A stretch of DNA of 64,000 nucleotides from Stereocaulon alpinum (lineage: Eukaryota; Ascomycota; Lecanoromycetes; Lecanorales; Stereocaulaceae). The DNA is taken from the NCBI GenBank assembly GCA_018257865.1, contig JAEUBA010000004.1, forward strand, positions 620,001 to 684,000. The letters run 5' to 3'. The first letter of the stretch is position 1, and every line of letters begins with the position of its first letter. A program made the translations under genes and the position numbers. Below the pieces are notes generated by a model. It saw nothing but the letters and a program-made list of their open reading frames with translations, was not told the DNA's origin and made no database searches. Below, in pieces: positions 23,063 to 33,322 of the stretch.

Positions 23063-26000
23063 CCTTCTCCTCCCATACCTTCCACATCCCCACCTCCAGC
23101 ATCATCACCCGCAGCAACGCTCTCATCCATTACACCCCCGCCAACCCTCACACCACCATCCTCTCCCCAACTCCGCACTTTCCACCCATTAGGCTCACTA
23201 GCGTCTTTGACGTATTCGACGGTGGGGAAGTAATGCTCATTTTTCTTCATCGTAGCCACCCATGGTACGTTGTCGAATGTGCACACCCTAAGTCTGAAGT
23301 ATGTGTTATCAGGTATGGCATTGACAGCCGTCAAGAACTCCGTCAGAGTAGGTGTGGGAATATCGTTGACCGCTGTGATGAAATTCGTAGGTGCTAGACC
23401 GTATTGATATGACGGTGATCCACGCGTTCGCGCCGAGACGTAAACTTCGGAATGTAGCTTGCTGATTTGTTGCCGTACCGCGTGGTGAGGGCGATGCAAT
23501 ACTGCACCGCAGAAAATGACAGCACGATCAGTCTCGAGGTCTTCAGTGGGTATAGTTGGGATTTTCAGCGTCATTTCTTTCCCACCTCGTACGATCAAAG
23601 CATCGAGGTAATCGTTGTCGTACATTATTTCGAGCTCAGAGACTCGCGTTATTAGTTTACCGTTAAGTGTAAGTATAATATCGCCCTCCTGGAGCGATTG
23701 AGAATCGTAGCCTGCTGGCGGCGCACAATCGATTTTGCGAACCATGAAAAGTTGGTGACGGGAGGAATTAGCTTGGGCGACTTTTGCAATCCATTCTTCA
23801 GAAACGCCCATTATTCGCACTTGAGACATTGATATGGTGTTGGTTTCGATATTGAGGATGCGGAGATTTGGCTTGATGTTCTCTTGGACTTGGTCAACGA
23901 CGGGAAAGAGTGTTGGAGTTGCGAGGCCAAGGTGATATTCGACGTCCTTTGACGTATGAGCGGTCCGCTCACCGAGGTAGCTGATCCATAGCGCTTCCAC
24001 TGTCCCATCTTCGGCTACAAGGACACCACTGGCGCATTGGCCGCTGAGACTAGTGTCAACGGTGATAGCATCGAGATTGATAGCACGGTAGCGAGGAGCA
24101 GTAAGATTCGAGGGTATTGCCACAGTAGTGATATCTGTGACAGTGGTAGGAGTCATTGCTACCCTCAGGTTCTGATTCCAACCAAAGAAGATCGTGGAAG
24201 CACCCTGCTTGATGGGCTCCCTGGCAAGCTTTGCACTCTTTACTGGAGCGTCCACTAACGAAGGATCGTACTGTATGATTGCATAATTCGCCAGAGGGTG
24301 CAAAAAGCGGACCTTACCGTCGACGATGATAGAGTCAGCAACAGTAATCGAAAGATCGCAGAGGTCATATGGCACTATTGCTCTCGACACAACTACTAGA
24401 CCCTGCCCTGCGTTGATGACCAGTCCAAATCCGATCTTGCGGGTCCGTGGGAAACCGTCGAGCTTCAGTGGCATCGTACAAGAAACGCGAACGAAGCTTC
24501 GAATCACATCTGCAGCAGCTGGATGGCTAACACTATCAAGCTTAACAAAGTCCGCTTTCCGTCGCTTTGGAGGCGCTGCTGGTAAAGGCTCCCCCAGATC
24601 TCTGAAATCCCAGAGCCCGGTCTCGTCGTTGCGGATCGCCATCCTCATTCTACTCGTCCAATGTCGATCAATAAAGATGATGCTCGTATTTAAAGTATGG
24701 AGGTCGGTGAGATGCTTGTAAGTGACTACTACTCGGGCTCTGTCGGGAATGGTCTGCATTGCGTCAATGAAGGCTTCCAGGTTTGGTGTCTTCTTCTGAT
24801 CTATTGACTCGATGATCCATCCTGACTCCGTGCTGTCGAACCTGAAGGACCCTGCAGCTTCGCAAACATACACTCCTTTCACCGGAATGGCGTATAGGCG
24901 AGCTTGTTGATATGACAGGTCATGGAAAGAAGCTCCAGCAACAGTGACGAATCTATCGGGTGTGATAGCATGCAGGTCTCCTACTTCGATTTCAACTTCG
25001 ACATCTCTTCCTCCTCTTTGGACTAGGATCTTGACTTTCTTTCCAACGCTTGAATCTAGTATATCATCAAGCCGGACGAATTGTGTCAGTAGTTCTCCAT
25101 TAACTTTGACGAGCACGTCACCCTCCTCCAGCTTATCATCCGCTGGCCCTTCGGGCAGAACAATATCCGCGACGAGCAATCCAGTCTCTTTGGGAAACCC
25201 TTTTCTGATGGCAGCTTCGTGGGCCGCCGTTAGGCCTAATCTTCGACATTCGTCAAAGGGTTTGATAAGCCACTGTGTCTGTATGGTTCCTCTGGCTATT
25301 GGTTGTCCGTTCTTAATGCATTCCAGCGCTCGCTTGGGCCGATCTAAGGGCAGAAAGTAATCCGTTGCAGCCCCATCAGCCCTCCCTCCAGCCTGTAGCG
25401 CGACAGCATGACCCTCTACATTGACTACTGGACTTCCAGAGCTTCCGCCACTGGCCGCAGCTGCAGCTTGTATGTAGTTTGTGTTGAAGTCACTGTAGCC
25501 CTCCCCATACTCTGGTGCATTTCTGTCTAATCTGCTGATGACACCTGACAAGATGCTGAGCTTTTCTCCTGCATCGTTGCCCACTACTCGGATCTCGTTT
25601 CCAACTTTGGCAAGGTCTGGCCGCAATTGCAGCTCCGAAAGGGGCATGTATTTGATCGTCTCTGGATCGAAGCGGAGGATACCGAAGTCGTGTACAGGGT
25701 CCCGATAGACAGGGTAGACATCACACTTTCAATAAAGGAGTTAGCACAGTTTAAAGTTGCGTGTTCCCTGCAATTTTTGCATACCTCCTCATGATTGTCG
25801 AAGATACAGTAGCCCCAGAAAGGTCCAGACCCGACAACATGGCGGTTCGTCAGGATGTAGCCCTTCTCTTTGTCTACAACGAAGCCTGTTGCTTCACTAG
25901 ATAACGCCGCGCTGGTATCGAAAGAGCATGTCTGGCAGAAGTGTATGGATACGACGTTGCGAACAACCCGTTCTATGGTGTCTTGCCATTCCGCAGTATC

Positions 26001-26411
26001 TGCAGTTGCTGTGATGGGTGGGTCTATAAGATCTGACGTAACATCGTAGGGGTATTGGCCCTCAGAGTGGTCACTGTTTATGGTTCCTGACCGCCGTGAT
26101 CTGTGAAGCTGTTTTGTAGGTCGGTCCATAGTGTCTACAGGACTTCCTTTGCGTTTGTGTCGGACATGGCCATTCGGCTGCTCCATTTTGGTGTTGCTGG
26201 AAAGAGCTCTCTTAGCTGTTGGCCCGGGCTTTGGCAATAGCACGCGGCTAGTCTCGCGAGTAAGACCGAATTTGCCACTTTGGAAGGTGCGAATTGAGTG
26301 ACAATGAAGATGGGGTGTAAGCCTTGGAAGTGTCCTTCGCAAAGTCGTCGTTCCAATTGCTCTCACACTGATACCTGGTATCAAGCCCACTATACAGGCA
26401 GTCTTATGCAT
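23041..26411 (-). CDS. NMA111: NMA111/HtrA-like nuclear serine protease with two PDZ-containing halves
   Basis: This is the fungal pro-apoptotic HtrA-family serine protease, usually nuclear. The two exons, 26411..25785 and 25725..23041, give 1103 residues from the first ATG, or 1028 from the ATG at 26186 (MEQPNGHVRHKRKG), which matches the usual family start. Numbered from that start, the triad is His116 (LTNRHVV), Asp147 (VHDFG) and Ser232 (GGSSGSPVV). A PDZ region follows (LEEGDVLVKVNGELL). The second, protease-like half has GFGLVI and SGQCASGV, without an intact GNSGGP-type site, and a later PDZ (LQEGDIILTLNGKLI). This tandem layout is typical of Nma111. KHKRKG-like basic residues near the short start fit a nuclear signal. 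The extra 75 N-terminal residues are Arg-rich with few acids. The C-terminal tail is Gly/Val/Asp-rich and ends inside the minisatellite. Confidence 0.95.
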
Positions 26412-27239
26412 TCAGCCCGTCGAAGGATGCGAGCAGTGGGCAGACCTCGCCCTTCCTCCATCAATTTTGAGATCTGCTCGGCCTTGGCGGCTGGCTTCGA
26501 ATCTTCAGCCGCGTTTGCCAGACCCCTGCTCGCTTCTTTGCCAAGCATGCCAAGCGGCTAAGGAGCGGGAGCTTGCACGACCTTGTTTTAGCTCCGGAGT
26601 GTCAGCCCTAGCCCGAATTCGCCGAATCGTAGTCATCGCTGACCGACAAACTCCTTCACCTGATCTGAGGCGAATTTTTTGTCATTCAGCATCCACTTCA
26701 GCAGACTACGTCAACTAACATGACAAGGATCGCTGTAAGATTCCACGCGCAGTACATATAAGTCCTGCATTCTATGTCTTGTGTGATGAAACCTAGCGGA
26801 AGTCTTACTTCACTTGATATCCGATTGGTTGCGGAGACTACTCTTTCGATCTTCCATATACCTAGCACTTTTTGCCACGTGATGATTTGGTTCTCTTGAT
26901 ATAAAGGCGCACTTCCACTCCTTTGAACTGCGCTTCATACAAGAAGCGAGTTTTGTTGAGAAGAACACTTAACGACAAACGCATTTACACCGAAAACCCA
27001 TACCGATACCGAAACGATTCGGACAATCCGCAAACCCGACATCTATTCTGTCTGACAATAAGCGGTGACAGTTGATTAATTAGGCTTGGGACCTGGAGCT
27101 ATCTCATCCGTTGCTCTATAGTGACTGTATCTCGTGACTAATTACTAAATCGCGGCCTGTTTCAAAGCCGATCTGAGGGGCTATCGTCCAGAATTTCTCA
27201 TCACAAGTCAGGCGTCTCAGCTCACCAGACATCACAACC
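26412..27239. other. Divergent intergenic region
   Basis: Shared upstream DNA of NMA111 (-) and the FSH1-like hydrolase (+). A TATAAA-containing site lies at 26900-26905. The 330 bases that follow it contain no ATG-initiated gene and may be a long leader. Confidence 0.5.
26900..26905 (+). promoter_or_regulatory. Possible TATA box for the FSH1-like gene
   Basis: TATAAA in the context TTGATATAAAGGCGC, followed by a C/T-rich segment typical of fungal start-site regions. The next ATG of a real gene is 335 bases downstream, so it would imply a long 5' UTR. Tentative. Confidence 0.35.
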
Positions 27240-28040
27240 ATGGCAGAACCATCAAACAGCCACCTCCCCCGCATCCTCTGCCTCCACGGCGGCGGCACCT
27301 CAGCCTTGATCTTCAAAATCCAAACCCGCCGCCTGCAATGGTCTCTGCGCCAACATTTCCGCTTCGTCTTCGTAGATGCACCCTTCGAATCCGCCGCTGG
27401 TCCTGGAGTACTCCCAATCTTCGAAGGTTGTGGACCCTTCTACAAGTGGGTCATTCCCGAATCAACCACACCTGAGCGCGATCAACAGCGCGTGCGGCAG
27501 GTTCTCCGGAAAGCGATCGCTGACGACTCTGGTGATGGGGAATTCGTTGGTGTCTTGGGGTTCAGCCAGGGTGGTAGGATGGTCGCAGGACTATTGGCGG
27601 ATCAGGAAGAGGGCGAGGCGACTGGCTTGCCGTATTGGCAGTTCGCGGTGTTGCTTTGCGCGAGTTATCCACCGCTCAGTATGTCCAACGAGCGAGCAAG
27701 GAAGGAGCCGAAAGGCCCGGTAGACGTGCATGGAGAGGATCCGGAACCGGAGGAGAGAGAGATCATTTCTATTCCGAGCGTTCATGTTCGAGGCACGCTG
27801 GATCCGCACTGTGAGAAGGGGAGGCGGTTGGCGAAGTATTTCAACCGGGAGACGAGTGTGAGCATGGAGTTTGTGATGGGGCATCATTTGCCGGGCGCGG
27901 CGGGCGATAGTACGAGTTCGAAAGGGGATACGGATGCCATTCGTGATGCGGTCTTGAGGGCTTATGCGGGTGATTTGAATGCCGACCGTGAGGCAGGTTC
28001 GGGTGCGAATGGTATTAACTTTGCACGAATTACAGTATGA
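27240..28040 (+). CDS. FSH1-family serine hydrolase
   Basis: This is an intron-free gene for a 266-residue alpha/beta hydrolase of the FSH1 group (yeast Fsh1, and thioesterase-like enzymes of polyketide clusters such as LovG/CtnB types). The start is MAEPSNSHLPRILCLHGGG, where the LCLHGGG strand-loop forms the oxyanion region. The nucleophile elbow is GFSQGG (Ser about residue 108). The acid is probably in RGTLDP (Asp about 190) and the base in MGHHLP (His about 220). Length fits the family. No polyketide synthase or other secondary-metabolite gene is nearby, so a general metabolic hydrolase role is more likely; substrate unknown. Third-position GC is higher in the first 400 bases than in neighbouring genes. 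Confidence 0.9.
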   Translation: MAEPSNSHLPRILCLHGGGTSALIFKIQTRRLQWSLRQHFRFVFVDAPFESAAGPGVLPIFEGCGPFYKWVIPESTTPERDQQRVRQVLRKAIADDSGDGEFVGVLGFSQGGRMVAGLLADQEEGEATGLPYWQFAVLLCASYPPLSMSNERARKEPKGPVDVHGEDPEPEEREIISIPSVHVRGTLDPHCEKGRRLAKYFNRETSVSMEFVMGHHLPGAAGDSTSSKGDTDAIRDAVLRAYAGDLNADREAGSGANGINFARITV

Positions 28041-29291
28041 GATGAATGGGAGCACGAGCATGGGGTTATAGAAAGCGATTTATCGTGATTACGAGATGAT
28101 AGGTCATAGATTTAGACTTGGATGATGGCATGTTTGCATTATCATTAGCTATTCAGTTATTACAGGTTATTCTTTCCTATTGCCAGCTACCGACGTTGAA
28201 CCTGTATCATTCTCCGCCCATTGTAACAAAGTCTGAGTTTCAAGGACTTAGGCTCCGTTAGTTTCGATGTTGTGTAGTCATAAACCTTCACAGTAATGTC
28301 GTCAGCTTCCAACATATTCACTTACCGCTCTCGCCTGATTCCTCAATGCTCTCTCCCACTCCCTTATCACTCCTCTATATTACTTTTCAACCCTTTCCTA
28401 CTCTTTAGCTGTTGTTTTACTCTTAACAATTCATCCAGATCGTCCACCCGGTTCATTCTAGATGCCAATCAGAGAGGAGCCCGATCCACGAAAATTTTCA
28501 CCGATATTTCATCGCTCTCCTTATGCTTCCTCATTGCTCGTTTGTACTCCCGCCCACAGCCACTTCCTACAGCCTTGCGGTTCATAATCGCCGTTGTATA
28601 TGTACAAATCTTATCGAGAAGCGTGCAATGCAGCTCGTCATAGATGGTTAGCACATTGTAGAGTTATAGCCTAGATGGGGTCATCTTATCATTTGTGTCT
28701 ATAAGTACGTGAGCATTGGTTACGGCTGATTCTGACTGCAAGCCACAATAAAAATTTGGACGAACACATTTCGTCGATCGAGAGAAATGCTCACTATGCG
28801 ATCTGTCTTGCTCCCAGATAGCGGTTCAGTTCAATTGTGCATACACACATACATAAGGTACTTACAAACCGCGCCTGCACGTGACAAATGTTGCGTATCA
28901 GAGAATTGATATAAAGCAAGCGTTACTGAGGACATATTTACTCTTGTGTGCAATATATGTCTTACGCGATTATTAAGTTCTTAGCTGTAAGTCACAATTT
29001 ACCTGATTACAAATATTCCCTTTGGAAAGACTAGCTTCGCTGATATCCTTCTCGAATGACTTTGATGATATGTGTTTAGTGAAAGTCGAAGACAATTCTG
29101 ATAAGGAAATACGTAGCCTTCAAACCGTAAGTAACGCTATGGCTCGTCTAGGACTGCTGCAGCCACACAGCCCTATGGTCTGCGACGAAAGGTAGGGTGA
29201 TACTGTCCTAGACTTGTTATAAGCTTCATCTTCGCGTTCACGTAGCCATTCGCTTGATCATTGGCCCTCGGACGTAATAGAATTATGTCAC
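28041..29291. other. Convergent intergenic region
   Basis: 1.25 kb of AT-leaning sequence between two gene tails. Frames of 61 and 115 codons near 28296-28654 lie opposite each other and lack any domain feature. Nothing else is seen. Confidence 0.5.
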
Positions 29292-31944
29292 TTATGGCGC
29301 CTTGAATTTCTGCAATCCGTTTCGAAATGACGCCAAGAGTCCAGAATTGCTGCCACCTGACCGCTGAGCCTCACGGTTATAGTCTTTCAAGAGCCGGGCG
29401 ACCTCTTTATGTCCAGCATCCTGCGCAAGTTTCAAGGGGGTTGCCTGATAGTCGCCGCACCCAAAATCCTCCGATGAGAATCTATCGATGCACTGCCGGA
29501 GAAGATTGTGTCGGCCCTTTATCGCTAGTATATGCAATAAGTTCATCCCATCGTGCCTAATCGCGTGGACTGATGCTTTATGGCGGAGTAGAATTTCAAA
29601 ACATCTGTCTCTTCCGACGTCCGCTGCTAGCAATAGAGCAGTCATGCCCCATCCATCCTTATATTCCATGCACTCGTGGCTGTCATCGGCTTCAAGTAGA
29701 AGCTCCACAATATCGTAGACTTCACTGCGATCAGCCCATCGTAAGGCAGTAAGGATCGGTGTCTCTAATGGAGTGGAACTCTGAAGCCTTGGTGGCAGCA
29801 CCTGTGCTTTGTTCTTGAGCAGAAATCTGACTACCTCTAAGTGGGAGCATTCAGCGGCATGGTAAAGAGCTGTTCTATAGCCGTCTCCAGAAACATTGAC
29901 ATCTGGGTAATCTTTCAACACCCGTTCTAAAGCTTCCATAAAGCCAATCTTAGCAGCCGTATGCAATGGAAGCTCCAGCCTGGCCTTGTTCCACAGCATG
30001 AGTTGCTCTTTTGCTTTGCTTTCCAACAGGCAGTCAATCACGTCGAGTTGGAAAGAAATTATAGCTTCGTGCAGAGCTGAACGCCCATCTGCATTAACCA
30101 TCAACGGACTCAAACCCCTGCTGAACAGCTTCCTAAGTTCTCCTATGTTTCCAGTTCTTGCAGCTTCTAGCATTAGGATAACATCATCTTCGAGTGCCCG
30201 GAGTTCAATATCGTCACTCTTTTTCATGATGTCTCGTGGTGTTTCTTCGTTTGGATCTGGTAGAGAAAGAGGCCAGCCGAGCTCCCAAAGCCGGATTGTT
30301 CTTGGTCTATTGTTCTTTTTAGCTGCTCGATGCAAAGGAGTCTCCGTATACTCCTGGATCTCTGGTTGCAGATTATACGGTACTTCGTGGCTACGACTTG
30401 CTCTTGGCCCATCTTTAAACGGTGGTCGGACGCATAGATCACCTCCAAGATCTGGAATAAATCTATCATAGGGTTTCAAAGTCTCGTACAGATCCATTTG
30501 GACTTCCCACATATATGGGCGGTTCTTGGGCTTTGGTGCTAGCATTTCAGCAGCAACATCTAGAACTTCGTCCAATCGCTGGCTGCCCCCACAATCTTTC
30601 AGTCGGCCTACCCAGTCCTTGACTACGATCATGTTATTATGGAAAGAAACATCAGACCCGTCTTGGACGGACCCAGGGCTTATTCGGTCTTTGTTTGGAT
30701 TCTTCGTTCTCTCGTTCCCAAATTTGGTGACCATTCCGGATTGCCATTCGTGAACAACCAGGGTTGCTAATTCAATAATGATACAGCCCATAGCCCAAAC
30801 ATCGAACGCTCTTCCATGCTTGACCTGTGCTCGTGACCCATCTGGATTCCAATATTCTGGCGGCTGGTATTCGTATGTTCCTAATCCGGAAGCACCTTCG
30901 GTTGTAGACCCTTCAATGATTGGACGGAGATGTGAGTGACCAAAGTCAGCAATCTTCAGCGTGTCATTGACCACGAGAACATTGCGGGGTTTTAGATCGT
31001 GGTGTGCGGTGACTATGCCATCAACCTCCCTGTGCAAGTAGGAGATGCCGGAAACGAGTGCGTAGATGGAGCGATAAAGATATGCTTGGCGTTCTTGTTT
31101 CGAAAGCCTTGCCATATTGAAAGGAATTTGAGCTTTCATCATCCAATCCGCTAAGTCCATCTCTGCTAGTGGAAAGAGCAGATGCAAAGTCTTCACATAA
31201 TGTCCCGATTCGTCGGTCTCCAGAGTGTATGATGCCAATAAAGGAATGATGTTGGGGTGGTTGCTCCGTTTCTGGAGCGTCTGAGCCTCTCGAAATAGCC
31301 TTTCCCAATCACCCTGGCTAGGGTTACTCATTGGCCGAATGCGCTTTTCAGCAATGAAAGCCTAAAGATGATAAGCATCTCTCGCGCGAAGCGGCCACAA
31401 GTTACCTTACAGTATCACCGTAACCTTGAATGTGCTGACCGGGGATTGTGACTCGATAGAGTACACCATATGATCCGTATCTGTCGAGACTTTCTCGCTT
31501 CAAGAACGGTAAGACAGCGTCTCTTGGCACATTCTGAGTGGCACCAGATGCGAATATCGCACCGACGTAGCTGCGGTACTTGACGACTTCCTGTTTGTGT
31601 TCGGCACTCAATCCTGCAGAGTCGCAGACGCGCTCGAAAGCCCCGCTATCAAACAATTTTACGTCTCGGGACTTGCTTGCTATGAGCTTCTTAGTCAAGT
31701 ACTCAAGCTCGGCAAATACAAGAACCACAAAGACGAGAACATTTGTCCTGGAGAGATCACGAATGAGATCAATTCTTTGCGGGCATTCGTGTCCGTGCTC
31801 CAGGCATAGCGGATGACTTTTGCTCCACTCATCAATTCGATCTTCAGTCACAATCTGTCGGGCAGTCTTATAACAGATGAAGTTCTGATCTTGATGATTC
31901 TTCTGTGCAGAGTATGCGTCCCTGAGGAGCTCAAGAAGGGACAT
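29292..31944 (-). CDS. Protein kinase-ankyrin repeat protein
   Basis: The two exons, 31944..31411 and 31361..29292, are joined in phase over a 49-nt intron, giving 867 residues. An N-terminal region of about 150 residues has no known domain. Then a kinase fold: a glycine loop (RYGSYGVLYRV), the ATP-binding lysine in IAEKRI (Lys184), the helix-C Glu in FREAQTL, a catalytic loop HHDLKPRNVL (residues 298-307; His-His-Asp instead of His-Arg-Asp), DFG at 317-319, and TYEYQPPEYW as the activation-segment end. The C-terminal half (about 505-850) holds ankyrin repeats (for example DGRSALHEAI, LPLHTAAKIG, YRTALYHAAECS, GMTALLLAADVG). Key catalytic residues are present, so it is probably an active Ser/Thr kinase. 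The kinase-ankyrin layout is common in expanded fungal families of unknown or immunity-like role. The frame continues upstream to 31989 without an ATG, so an extra 5' exon is possible. Confidence 0.85.
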
Positions 31945-33322
31945 CTCGGAGCTACGTCCAAGTAGGGACGCAACGCTTGACGGCTTCACCTGAGTGATTT
32001 AAGTCGCTAGAGATGTACTAAGGGAGTTGATTCGGGTAAGTTGATGAAATTGTTTCGGAGAAGATTACTAGGCGGGGTCCATTGTTACAGAACGGGTTCT
32101 CAAGGGCCAATTGGGCACCTAATTTTACCATGTAATGTAACACTGTTCGAGATAGTTCGATTTGTATTTAATATGTTTATAGTAGAAGTTTTCGAGTTTT
32201 TGATGTTTTATTGATGGGCATTGTGATGATCCACTGCGTGGCTGGATAAGAATAGTCATATAGTCTGATCCCCTGAGCTATGCATCATTAATAGGCTAAG
32301 ATGATCTTGAATAGTACTGGCAAAAGGGTAAAATTAATCCGATGATAGCTAATATCTAGTGTAATGTAAGATTAGCTCCCTTCGCGTGTGTCCGTTGATA
32401 TTCTCATGCCGTCGCTATCTTGTCGATCTCTACCTGATACGTTTCTTGGGTTTGGAGGTCAAGAACCTATTGTCCAGATGAGACTGAATATATGTATAGA
32501 AAAATCGGTATCAACTTACCACATATCGTTGACCGCTACTCACATCGCTTCGGGTCTGCCCAAGACGCCATCTGCCTGTAATTTTCCTGCAATTTAGCAA
32601 TTTTTCTACTGCTATCGTGTCCGAGGTTGATTACCACTGCGGTAATAATACACCTGAGCCCCCTCACCGTACCACGTCAGGAATTCGGAGCCTTGTGGAG
32701 GCGGCGGACGGCTAGACATAAAGTGGAAGTCCGGTATGATATCAGCTGGCTCTGTGGTAAGCCCGAACTGTCGTTCAATCTCAAGCGGAAATTGAGGGAA
32801 CTTACGATTTTATAAAGTGCCAGGCGGTATTTATCATACACGAAAGCGCCCCACCCTTATCTCACGTGCAGTTGGGCGTTGGGCGTCAGGCATGGCTTAG
32901 AGGCGTAGTGCCCCGCTGTTATATCGCATGCAGTTGGGCGTCGGGCAGTCGGGCGTCATGCACGCCCTGAAGGCGGAGTGCCCCACCGCCATGTTATTGC
33001 ATCGCATTGGCTAACAAAGCACAGTCTGAAGGCCAGCTGATTTTAGCGCCACTACCAGCAGCCCGCATCCATTCGACTGTAGCTATCAGGCTAGGAGTAT
33101 GACTATTGAGCAAAAACCCCATTATGATATCGACCCTTCCTGTTTGTCGGCCGCGCCCTGTGCACTCAATACTTTTTATCCCGCGCTCCGTAGAACTCAT
33201 CTCGCATGTACTTCAGGGCAGAGGGATTACAGAGGGGATGTGGAGAGGAGAAGCATCTGACTAGATCTCCGGAAGCTATCTTCTGCCAGTTGCTGTGAAT
33301 TGCCGCGTCTTCTCGCTACAAC
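31945..33322. other. Divergent spacer between the two ankyrin genes
   Basis: About 1.4 kb, AT-rich from 32000 to 32400, then the minisatellite at 32845-33003. It should hold both promoters. No gene is supported. Confidence 0.5.
32845..33003. repeat. GC-rich minisatellite, about 2.4 units
   Basis: Units start at AG(C/T)GCCCC at 32845, 32907 and 32977 (62 and 70 bp apart). Each of the first two continues through a TTAT...GCAGTTGGGCG core and repeated GGGCG(T/C) words to AGGCG. The second unit has an 8-bp internal expansion; the third is cut short. Confidence 0.75.
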
